Positions 36,601-43,153 of a stretch of 64,000 nucleotides of DNA are shown piece by piece. Origin of the DNA: V1-33 sp964523105 (GTDB taxonomy: Bacteria > Verrucomicrobiota > Verrucomicrobiia > Verrucomicrobiales > V1-33); NCBI GenBank assembly GCA_964523105.1, contig CAZFZN010000014.1, positions 1 to 64,000 on the forward strand, read 5' to 3'. The position numbers were made by a program, and so were the translations under genes. Each line of letters starts with the position of its first letter. Position 1 is the stretch's first letter. The notes below the pieces were generated by a model. That model was not told the DNA's origin, did not search any database, and was given only the letters and a program-made list of their open reading frames with translations.

Positions 36601-39600
36601 CGCCGGCAGGGTCAGCACGAGGGCGCTCAATGCATCGCCGTCCGCATCTGTGCCCGTGAGAGTCACATTGACCGGGGAATCCTCCGCGGTCTCCACGGCG
36701 AGCGGCACGGCGGCAGGCGCGTCATTTACCGGGGCGACGGTGACAGTGAAGACGGCGGGCGCAGAGGTGAGAGTGCCGTCACTCACCGTAAACTCGAAGG
36801 TGTCCGTGCCGCTTCGATTCGCCTCCGGCGTATAGATCAGGTCCGGCGCCGTGCCGCTCAGAGTGCCGTGTGCCGGCGGCGTGGTGACGGTGAACACGAG
36901 CGCATCACCGTCCGAATCGCTGCCGGTGAGAACCGCGGCGACAGGCGTGTCTTCATCCGTGACGGCGTTGCCCGCAACGGCGAGCGGGGCATCGTTGACC
37001 GGTGCGATGTTCAGCGTGACCGTGGCAGTGCCCGAACTCTGCCGGCCGTCACTGACGCGAAAATCGAGCGTGACGCTGCCGTGGAAATCCGCGGGCGGAG
37101 TGAATGTCAGGAGCGGTGCGGTGCCGGTGAGGGTGCCGACGGCCGGCGGCGTGATGATCTCCCATGTCAGGGGATCACTGTCCCCGTCCGTGGCGGCGAG
37201 CGTAAATTCCAGGGCCGAGTCTTCGGTGCCGTTGAACGTGGCCGGACTGGCTGCCGGCGGATCGTTGTGCACAATGGCGAACGTGTCGCGCACCGCTCCG
37301 GAGTTGTTCAGAAAGCGAGCCGTCATCTCGCGGCCGTTCACGTCGAGCACGAACGAGCCGAGTTCGTTGAGATTGAGAGCCAGCACCGGCATGGAGCGGG
37401 TGTAACTGTTAAGCTTCCCCGAGGAGCCGGCCACGGTATGGACTGCGCCATTGTTGGGCCCGACCGGCTTGAAATACGGGCCGTCCACACCGGGCGTGCC
37501 CATGCCCGGCTGCTTGAGCATGGTGGCCTCACTGAAAGTGGTGCTAGTGCCGTAGTGACCGTCCACGAACTTCGTGCGGAAGTAGGCGTGCTCGTGGCCG
37601 AAGAGCAGCAGGTCCACGCCGTAGCTCTCCAGGATGGGCACCATCACCTGACGCATGTTCCACATCTTGCCGGAATCCGCCGTGGGGCTGTCAGAGTCGT
37701 GACCACCCTTGCTGTAGGGCGGATGATGCCAGAAGGCGACGAGCCACTCGCGCTGATTGGCGGCGAGGTCGGCCTGGAGCCACTGGGCCATGGCGCCGGT
37801 GTCGCTCAGGCTGCTGCCTTCAGAGTCGAGACAGACGAAGTGGATATTCCCGTAATCGAACGAGTAGTAGGCCTGCGTGCCCGACGCGAGGCCGCCGCAT
37901 TCCGCAAACTTCGGCATGGTGAAGCTCTGGTAATACGGACCGGTCTGCGTCGCGCTGCTGGCGCTCCCGGCATCGTGATTGCCAAAGCACGGCCAGAATG
38001 TCGTATTGCGCAGGCGCGCAGGATAAATGTCGAAGAACTTCGTCTGGTACTCCGCGTCGGTGCCGGTTTCATAGACGTTGTCACCCAGCAGCAGGACTCC
38101 GTCCACGGTTTGCGCCCCGTTCCACGTCTCGAAGGCGTCGCGCACACTCGTTTGACTCGTCGTGCCCGTGCCGGCGTCGCCCAGCACCCAGAAACGATAG
38201 GGCCGTTCCGTGTCAGCGGGCGGGTGTGTGGTGAAGTAATGAGCCGGCCCGCCGGCGAGAGCTGCGAGCGGGTATCCCGCGCTGTAATAATAGCGCGTAT
38301 CCGGCGTGAGACCGGTGACGTGAATTTCATGCTCCGTCTTCAGAGTACCGTCCGTGACGCCGGAAGTCAGGGCGCCCTCGACCGTGCCGTAATTGAGTAC
38401 GGACGCGGTCTCCAAATTGGTGCGCCAGCGAACGGTGGCGCGGTCGGTGCCGGTCATCTGCACGTACGGACCCCGCGTGATGGACGGGGCGGTTTCGTAA
38501 AGCCTGAGGTCAAAGCTCACATCGCTGCTGTTCACCGCGCTCTGGTGGACTTCGACGGCGAGCACGTTGCGACCCGGCGCGATCAGGGAGGAATTCAGCG
38601 TGGTGGAAAAGAAGGCACTCTCATCCGCACTGGCCACTGCAGAGGATGCCAGGGTGTTCCAGGAGATCGTGCCTCCCGGCAGGTTGCTGCGAAACACTTC
38701 CGTGCCATTGAGAAAAACCACCGCGCCGTCATCGCGCATCAGGTCCAGTTTCAGCGGACCGCTCAGCGTGGCGGGATTCGGCACCTCGAACTCGTGGCGG
38801 AAGTAGCTCGTGACCCAGCGGTTGTTCGCGTCGGGACCGAAGGGAACGAGCGTCGCTTCATCGCCGTCGCCGTAGCCAAGCTGCGCCGGTCCCTGCGGCC
38901 ACGCGGTGTCATCGAAGGACGGCTCCCTCCAGCCGGCACCCTGGTTGCTGCCGTCGGCGAGGTATTTCCACACGGAACCGGAGGACACGAGATTGTCGAG
39001 CACCGGTGTGCTGACGACGATGCTGACAGTGGCCGGCTCAGAATCGATGGAGCCGTCATGAGCCGTGTAGCCGAACATGTCCGCACCGGTAAAGCCGGCG
39101 GCCGGAGTATAGGTCAACGAGGGCGGCGTTCCGGAGAGTGTGCCGTGGGCCGGAGGGGCCACGACGGAGAAACTGAGCGGATCGTTCTCGGCATCACTGC
39201 CGGAGAGCGTCAACGTGACGGGGACGTTCATCTCTGTTGCAGTGCTGAGGCTCTGCGCCGCGGGCGCGTCGTTCACCGGATTGACAGTGACGGTGAAGGT
39301 GGCGGGCGCGGAGGTCTTCGATGCGTCACTGGCCGTCCATGTGAAGGAGTCGGCACCGTTGAAATTCAGTGCCGGCGTGTAGGTGAGGTTCGGTGCGGTG
39401 CCGGAGAGTGAGCCATTCACGGGCGGCGTGACGATATTATAGGCGAGCGGCGCGGACTCGGGGTCGCTGGCGACCAGCACGGCGGCGGCGGGAGTGTCTT
39501 CGTCCGCCGTGGCGCTGCCGGCCCCGGCCACGGGCGGCATGTTATAAGCCGAAACGCTGACAGTGACTGTGGCCGGCGCGGAAGTCAGCGTGCCGTCGCT

Positions 39601-42222
39601 GACGGTGAAGGTGAATGTATCCCCGCCGGCATAAGCGATGTCCGCAGTGTAGGTCACATTCGGGGCCGTGCCGGTGAGCGTGCCTTGTGCGGGCTGATCC
39701 ACGATGGTGAAAGCAGCGGCATCGCCGTCCACGTCGGAGCCGGTGAGAGTGAACGGCAGCGGATAGCCGGCCTCGACGTTACCCGTCGCGGCATGGGCGA
39801 TGGGCGCGTCGTTCACCGGCGCGATGGTGAGGCTCACGGTGGCGGTGTTGGAGTTTTCCTGGCCGTCGTTCACGCGAAACGTGAAACTGTCCGCGCCGTG
39901 GTAGTTCGCCGCGGGCGTGTAGGTTAGACCCGGCGCCGTGCCGGAGAGCGCGCCGTTCGCAGGAGGTGTCAGGATGCTCCAGGTCAGCGGATGGTTTTCC
40001 GCATCCGTCGCCGCCAGCGTCACGGCAGCGGGCGTGTCCTCATCCATCGCGAAGGATGCGTCGTTTGCCACCGGCGCGACATTGAAATCGAGTACGCTGA
40101 TGCTGACAGGGAACGGCCCGGCGGTGAATTCGCCGTCGCTGACGGTGTAAGTGAAGCTGTCCGGGCCATTGTAGCCGGCCTCGCCCGTGTAGGTCGCAGT
40201 GACGCCATCCACGGTCAGCGTGCCGTGCGATGGCACAGTCGATTGAATGGTGAGGGCATCGCCGTCGGGATCGCTCACGGGCAGCACGATGAGTGTCGGC
40301 TCGGTCGCTTCGGCGTCGAGGCTGATGCTGCCGCCCGCCGGCGGGTCGTTGGCCGCCGACACGTTAAGCGTGACCGTGGCTTCGGCGGAATCCACCGTGC
40401 CGTCGTTCACGCGGAAGGTGAAACTGTCCGTGCCGCTGAAGTTCGGCACCGGCGTGTAGGTAAGTCGCGGTGGAATGCCGCTGAGTGCGCCGTGCACCGG
40501 CGGCGTCACGATCTGGTATGTCAGGGTCTCCGCGGGCAGGCCGAGGCGGGTGAATTGCTTTGGCTCCCCGCCCACGAAGAGATACTGGCGGTCCGGCGTG
40601 AGCGCCAGCATTTCCGCCTGCGTGAGCGCCGTGGTGAACCCGCGCTGCTCCAGTACCGCGCCGGTGCGGTCCACGCGGATGATCTTGTTACTCTCGTGGC
40701 TGAGCAGCAGCAGCGTATCCGTGGCCCGGTCGAAAGCCATATCGCTCAAGTCTGTGGCCACGCCGGCAGTGAAGACCGTGGCGTTCAAATCACACAGAAT
40801 GGTCGTCGCGCCCGTCTGCGGATTCAGGAGGTAAACGGGCCACGCGCCGCCGGCCGGCTTTTCACAGAGGTAGTAGAGCAGATCGCGGTCCGGGTCGTAA
40901 CAGAGGGCTTCGATACCGAGATTCAGCAGGCTGCCGACGGGCGTGGTGTAAGTCACATTCCCCGCGGCGGTGCGGTCCAGCGCCGTGGCGCCGGGAGCGA
41001 TGGTCACGATGCTGATGCGCTGGTTGTTGTTCTCCTCGGCGATGGCGTAGGTGGTGCCGTACATCCATGCGATGGCCTCGGTGTCGAGAAATCCCGTTTG
41101 AGTAATCGTGCGCACCAGGGTGCCGCCGGCGGTGTATTCGTAGCTGTGCCCTCCGCCGCTGCTGACATTGCGAATGAGAAAGAGCGTGCCTGTGTCCGCA
41201 TTCCACGTGGCGCCGGAGAGGCCGTCGGTGATGGCGGTGAGGTTTCCGTTGTAGAGCTGCTGTGTGTAGTGCGGCAGCATGCCGTAGGGGCTTTCCACAT
41301 CACTGCCGGAGACGTCGAAGGTCACGCTGCCGTCTTCCGGCAGCGTTTGGCTCTGCGGGTCAGCCACCGGCAAATCATTCACCCCCGCGACGGTGATCGT
41401 CACCGTGGCCGGCCCTGACGTGTTCGTTCCATCCGACGCCGTGAAAGTGAAACTGTCGCTGCCGGCGAAGTCGGGATTCGGTGTGTAGGTCACGGCCGGT
41501 GGCCCGCCTGTGAGCACGCCGTTCGCGGGCGGCGTGGCGATGGCAAAAGTCAGCGGGTCATTCTGCGGGTCGGTTCCCGCCAGCGTGATCGCGATCGCCG
41601 TGTCCTCCGTGGCGGAGACCGACTGTGGCGCCGCCGCCGGCGTGCTGCCAGGCATGGTCGCCGTGAATTCCATGTCGAAAGAAAGATCACTGCTGCTCCC
41701 GGCATTCTGATGCATTTCCACGGCGAGGACATTGGAGCCCTCCACCAGCAGCGCCGCATTCACCGCGGAGATTAGCAGGTTCGATTCATCCGCCCCGCCG
41801 ATGGCTGATGGCGCAAGTGTGGTGTAGGTGATCGTGCCTGTGGGCAGATTGCTCCGAAACACTTCCGTGCCATTCAGATAAATGACCACGCCGTCATCGC
41901 GCCGCACGCGCAGCGCCGCTGCGGTGTAGGCCGCGGCATTCGTCACCGTGAACGACTGCCGGAAGTAGGTCGTGATGTACTTGGAGGAAGCATTCGGCCC
42001 AAAGCTCACCACGGTCGCTTCTCCGCCGTCACCATAGCCCAGTTCCGCCGGCCCCTGTGCCCATGTGGCATCATCGAAGGCCGTCGCGCGCCATGCGGTT
42101 CCCTGATTGCTCCCGTTGTCGAGATAGCGCCAGGTCGATCCCAGGGGCACGAAGGTCGTCGTCGTTTGGGCGGACAACGTCCCGGAAACTCCTGCAACCA
42201 GCAGGAAATGAAGGATTTTCAT
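30655..42222 (-). CDS. Giant secreted cadherin/Ig-like tandem-repeat protein with embedded metallophosphatase
   Basis: The 3855-residue protein has a signal peptide (FLLVAGVSGTLSAQ) and a GGGGGAGG-like ribosome site 11 bases before the ATG. In order it has a galactose-binding-like sandwich (about 25-190) with IYLNGTEVFRSNLPTG; cadherin-like repeats; a propeller-like segment resembling SdiA-regulated/esterase-like proteins (LSDMAFDRATDTLLLLSHES); more repeats; a second sandwich; and a purple-acid-phosphatase Fn3 plus metallophosphatase (VLGDAG, LLGDNVY, FGNHD, HHPPYS, GHEHAYF; bases about 37265-38495). Nineteen repeats of 90 residues (VNDAPxA ... TEDxPLxLTLxGSDADGDAL) follow. The C-terminal 500 residues contain repeated GIWxxGxxxLxAREGxxAPG units. 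There is no anchor or sorting motif at the end. Likely role: extracellular or surface adhesion with phosphatase activity, by inference. Confidence 0.9.
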   Translation of the reverse strand: MKILHFLLVAGVSGTLSAQTTTTFVPLGSTWRYLDNGSNQGTAWRATAFDDATWAQGPAELGYGDGGEATVVSFGPNASSKYITTYFRQSFTVTNAAAYTAAALRVRRDDGVVIYLNGTEVFRSNLPTGTITYTTLAPSAIGGADESNLLISAVNAALLVEGSNVLAVEMHQNAGSSSDLSFDMEFTATMPGSTPAAAPQSVSATEDTAIAITLAGTDPQNDPLTFAIATPPANGVLTGGPPAVTYTPNPDFAGSDSFTFTASDGTNTSGPATVTITVAGVNDLPVADPQSQTLPEDGSVTFDVSGSDVESPYGMLPHYTQQLYNGNLTAITDGLSGATWNADTGTLFLIRNVSSGGGHSYEYTAGGTLVRTITQTGFLDTEAIAWMYGTTYAIAEENNNQRISIVTIAPGATALDRTAAGNVTYTTPVGSLLNLGIEALCYDPDRDLLYYLCEKPAGGAWPVYLLNPQTGATTILCDLNATVFTAGVATDLSDMAFDRATDTLLLLSHESNKIIRVDRTGAVLEQRGFTTALTQAEMLALTPDRQYLFVGGEPKQFTRLGLPAETLTYQIVTPPVHGALSGIPPRLTYTPVPNFSGTDSFTFRVNDGTVDSAEATVTLNVSAANDPPAGGSISLDAEATEPTLIVLPVSDPDGDALTIQSTVPSHGTLTVDGVTATYTGEAGYNGPDSFTYTVSDGEFTAGPFPVSISVLDFNVAPVANDASFAMDEDTPAAVTLAATDAENHPLTWSILTPPANGALSGTAPGLTYTPAANYHGADSFTFRVNDGQENSNTATVSLTIAPVNDAPIAHAATGNVEAGYPLPFTLTGSDVDGDAAAFTIVDQPAQGTLTGTAPNVTYTADIAYAGGDTFTFTVSDGTLTSAPATVTVSVSAYNMPPVAGAGSATADEDTPAAAVLVASDPESAPLAYNIVTPPVNGSLSGTAPNLTYTPALNFNGADSFTWTASDASKTSAPATFTVTVNPVNDAPAAQSLSTATEMNVPVTLTLSGSDAENDPLSFSVVAPPAHGTLSGTPPSLTYTPAAGFTGADMFGYTAHDGSIDSEPATVSIVVSTPVLDNLVSSGSVWKYLADGSNQGAGWREPSFDDTAWPQGPAQLGYGDGDEATLVPFGPDANNRWVTSYFRHEFEVPNPATLSGPLKLDLMRDDGAVVFLNGTEVFRSNLPGGTISWNTLASSAVASADESAFFSTTLNSSLIAPGRNVLAVEVHQSAVNSSDVSFDLRLYETAPSITRGPYVQMTGTDRATVRWRTNLETASVLNYGTVEGALTSGVTDGTLKTEHEIHVTGLTPDTRYYYSAGYPLAALAGGPAHYFTTHPPADTERPYRFWVLGDAGTGTTSQTSVRDAFETWNGAQTVDGVLLLGDNVYETGTDAEYQTKFFDIYPARLRNTTFWPCFGNHDAGSASSATQTGPYYQSFTMPKFAECGGLASGTQAYYSFDYGNIHFVCLDSEGSSLSDTGAMAQWLQADLAANQREWLVAFWHHPPYSKGGHDSDSPTADSGKMWNMRQVMVPILESYGVDLLLFGHEHAYFRTKFVDGHYGTSTTFSEATMLKQPGMGTPGVDGPYFKPVGPNNGAVHTVAGSSGKLNSYTRSMPVLALNLNELGSFVLDVNGREMTARFLNNSGAVRDTFAIVHNDPPAASPATFNGTEDSALEFTLAATDGDSDPLTWEIITPPAVGTLTGTAPLLTFTPPADFHGSVTLDFRVSDGRQSSGTATVTLNIAPVNDAPLAVAGNAVTDEDTPVAAVLTGSDSDGDALVFTVTTPPAHGTLSGTAPDLIYTPEANRSGTDTFEFTVSDGTLTSAPAVFTVTVAPVNDAPAAVPLAVETAEDSPVNVTLTGTDADGDALSALVLTLPAHGTLTGTLPDLIYTPDTNWHGSDSFTFAVTDGPAVSEPAMVALTVTSVNDAPVASSLAFQGTEDAALPVTLTATDADGDALTFTITLAPQHGTLSGTAPNLTYTPDADWHGSDSFSFTASDGTETSPPAAVTLEITQVNDVPVASPQSVATDEDAPLSLTLTASDADGDSLGWTVQSPPEHGTLSGTAPHLTYTPASDYYGSDSFTFVASDGIGNSVPAVVSIAVASVNDAPVAAAQVLTAEEDSPLPITLAGADAEDDPLIFAVASLPAHGTLSGAAPDLIYTPEANWHGTDSFGFTVSDGVAAPTPAVVSITVEPVNDSPVAAAGSASTAEDAATPLTLAGSDADGDALSFSVTVPPVNGTLSGIAPNLTYTPSPDWYGNDSFTFTVSDGITNSAPAVFSMEVTPVNDAPLAAAQLLTTGEDTALPLTLSSSDADGDALAFDITTPPVHGTLSGTAPDLVYTPEADWNGADSFAFTASDAEAASLPAVISITVLPANDVPLAAAASVATDEDAPLAITLAGSDPDGDPVSYTVTLPPAHGTLNGTAPELTYTPDPDWNGSDQFSFVTGDGTALSAPAAVTIAVAPVNDAPLATAGSAVTEEDTLVNLMLSGSDADGDALTFTVTTPPAHGTLSGTSPALTYTPQADWHGTDTFEFTSSDGSATSAPAVVTITVLPVNERPVAAPLAVETAEDTVVNLTLTGSDADGDALSAVVLTLPAHGTLSGTLPDLMYTPDADWYGADSFTFAVTDGPAVSDPATVTLSVTPVNDAPVAIAQSVSGAEDAAAEFTLVGADIDSASLTFSITLPPAHGTLSGTAPNLIYTPDANWHGSDSFSFTASDGTAASIPAAVTLEITPVNDAPVAAPQTLATGEDTPLPLALAGTDADGDTLTFTVTVPPAHGTLSGTAPHLTYTPEANYHGSDAFSFTLNDGTATSAPAGVVITIAPVNDAPLAAARTITTDEDTVVSLTLTGSDQENSALTFTIVTPPAHGTLSGTVPDLIYTPEANYHGADEFTFTVSDGELTSTPASVAITATSVNDAPLAAAQSLTTDEDSPLPVVLTGSDPDGDTLTFTVATPPAHGTLSGTAPNLTYIPDADWHGSDAIEFTVSDGTATSETALITVSVLPVNDAPLAAAATATGQEDAPLPVFLSGSDADGDALTFAVTVPPAHGALSGTAPNLTYTPDADWHGADSFAFTVADSSAASTAAIVSITIAAANDAPLASAQTLTTAEDNALTVTLTGSDADGDALSYIIVSLPAHGTLSGTPPELTYTPDADWHGADTFTYAVTDGPAVSEPAGISIAVTPVNDQPVATAQAVTGTEDSALPVTLTAADADGDVLTFAITLPPAHGNLSGTAPNLIYTPDGNWNGLDSFSFTVSDAAETSPPVAVTLEITPVNDAPVAHALAVNTEVGAPLSFTLTGSDVEGGALTFEIDSAPAFGILSGTGADLVYTPNLAWSGVESFTFTVSDGTLTSAPATVTLTVAPSGPWQLVARTGHILPGAGGAAVSVIQPDFVSDAAGRATFRATAGALTGIWTEGGAGLEPVAVQGGSVPGVSGAVFDAVSTGPWAAGDGELLFLGKMLAGTAGVTASSDLGYWLRGSSGTALLAREYQSVPSLPAAARFNVLSAVATLEAGGNFAFAASVRTSSSLGITSANDTGIWGTFGSPVRLIFRENDAAPGGGGGVFDTLTTAALRSNGAGQIAFSAAMKTAGSVTTANRYGLWLWDPLQFGLVARGGDQAPGTPAGALFNQPQQPSLGAALSFRSTLATTGGGVTTSSDTGIWILENGSVALAAREGSQAPGVPAGGLFNQIANPAVVNREGHYTFRANLRNGGGVASANNAGIWTRSPFTGGALTIVARKGSIAPGAGTGTFTSFDAPCIASDGGEAFTATLTQSAATGVTAANDRGLWVRSAAGSLALALREGAEFTLAPGDTRIVSALTLPAAQTSGRTPFSDDGRLLVLLGFSDGTSALYHYDLP
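32140..37265 (-). repeat. Nineteen tandem 270-bp coding repeats with invariant period
   Basis: The anchor encoding VNDAP (reading GTCATTCACC or a variant on the plus strand) recurs at 32401, 32671, 32941, 33211 and every 270 bases to 37261 without a single indel. Each unit codes for one 90-residue cadherin/Ig-like domain with calcium-type DADGD motifs. Repeats before the metallophosphatase keep the same phase (39271, 39541, 39811, 40081), with one 267-bp unit. Larger blocks recur: the same pair of units begins at 32401, 34021 and 36181. Confidence 0.9.
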
Positions 42223-43153
42223 AGGCGGACAGGCCTCCCCCAGTGGTGGATTGCAGGAAGACCTGTCAGTTTATAGGCGAAATTTGCGGAAGTGTGACAA
42301 AAATGTTTAAGTTATTCTCACAATTGTCGCATCCACTTCTGAACCTGAGCGCCGATGCCGGGGAGTGCAATATAAGCCGAACCCGTGCCTTGCGCACCTT
42401 ACCCGCGCACAATACCTGCGTGCGCGCATCATTTGGAACACAGCCGTCCCGGCTGTGCCGGCCCGCGGTCGTCCCGGCCGGCCGCCGCGCGTGAGACGCT
42501 TCACGCAAGGCGTCATCACCGGCAGCCGGGAAATCATACACCTAACCCGGCGAAGCCGGAGCCAAACAGTCCGCAGGACCGTGGAGTGCGGCGACTTGTC
42601 GCCGCCTTCCGCAAGGGCACTTGTGCCCCGCCGGACGTCGCAGGACGTCCGTTCTCTCTCCGCCGCACCGGTTCGCCGCAGACAGCCGACCGAAGGGAGA
42701 CAGCCGAAGGCAACTCTGCGGCGGGGAAGGCGGCGACAAGTCGCCGCAGTCCAAAGCGGCTGCGCCGCAAATTCGTCGCCAACCTGTTCACTTTTCACCA
42801 CTGAGATACTGAAACGAAGAATGGAGAGAGGGGCATCCTCAGCCGGCCGAAGGGAACCGGAGCGCCGCGGAAACAGCCGCAGGCAAACAGGCGAACACTG
42901 CATCGCAATTGATGAGCCAACCGGACACTGATTCACGCGGGTTTACGCATGATTTTGAATCCACTCACGGGAGGACTGTTCACATGGACACAACTTGCTG
43001 AGCATCCGCGTTCATCCAGTTCCATCCGTGGTTCTATTTCCCTTGTAAGGTTCCAGCCGTGGGCACCGTCAGACCGGCGCGCGCCCGCTCGGCCGCTCGT
43101 GGAAGGGCCACAACAGCCTGCGGCAGTTGCGACAATGAACCCTGCGAAGCGGG
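42223..43153. other. 931-bp noncoding spacer with hairpins and the promoter region of the giant gene
   Basis: No gene was recognised. Bases 42260-42335 are AT-richer than the surroundings and probably hold the promoter of the minus-strand giant gene. An inverted repeat CACAGCC/GGCTGTG (42439-42457) follows. The central part (42588-42747) is an array of palindromes, listed separately. Bases 43013-43035 contain GTTCCATCCGTGGTTC, a remnant related to the 15724-15852 element. Open frames on both strands here have low-complexity composition dictated by the palindromes. Confidence 0.6.
42588..42747. repeat. Palindrome array with 18-bp inverted terminal hairpins
   Basis: The element is bounded by GCGGCGACTTGTCGCCGC (42588-42605) and its exact reverse complement (42730-42747), each itself an 8-bp hairpin with a 2-base loop. 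Between them lie GGGCAC-TT-GTGCCC (42615-42628), GGACGT/ACGTCC (42633-42650) and CGCCGCAGA/TCTGCGGCG (42674-42723). The flanks extend the outer symmetry imperfectly. This looks like a nonautonomous repeat (REP/MITE type) or a strongly folded RNA. Confidence 0.65.

Noticed and set aside
32140..37265. Regular repeats considered as a CRISPR array
   Set aside because: The period is 270 bp, the units are coding and diverged, and there are no short identical repeats with unique spacers or cas genes.
32104..41418. Long plus-strand open frames (462 to 956 codons) antisense to the giant gene
   Set aside because: They follow from the codon pattern and exact 270-bp repetition of the minus-strand gene. 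Their translations are Arg/Gly-rich, with no domains, and the minus-strand frame has a signal peptide and recognisable folds.
42307..42936. Open frames of about 190-209 codons on both strands of the spacer before 43153
   Set aside because: They overlap a palindrome array and translate into low-complexity Arg/Pro/Ser sequence; no start signal or homology is recognisable.
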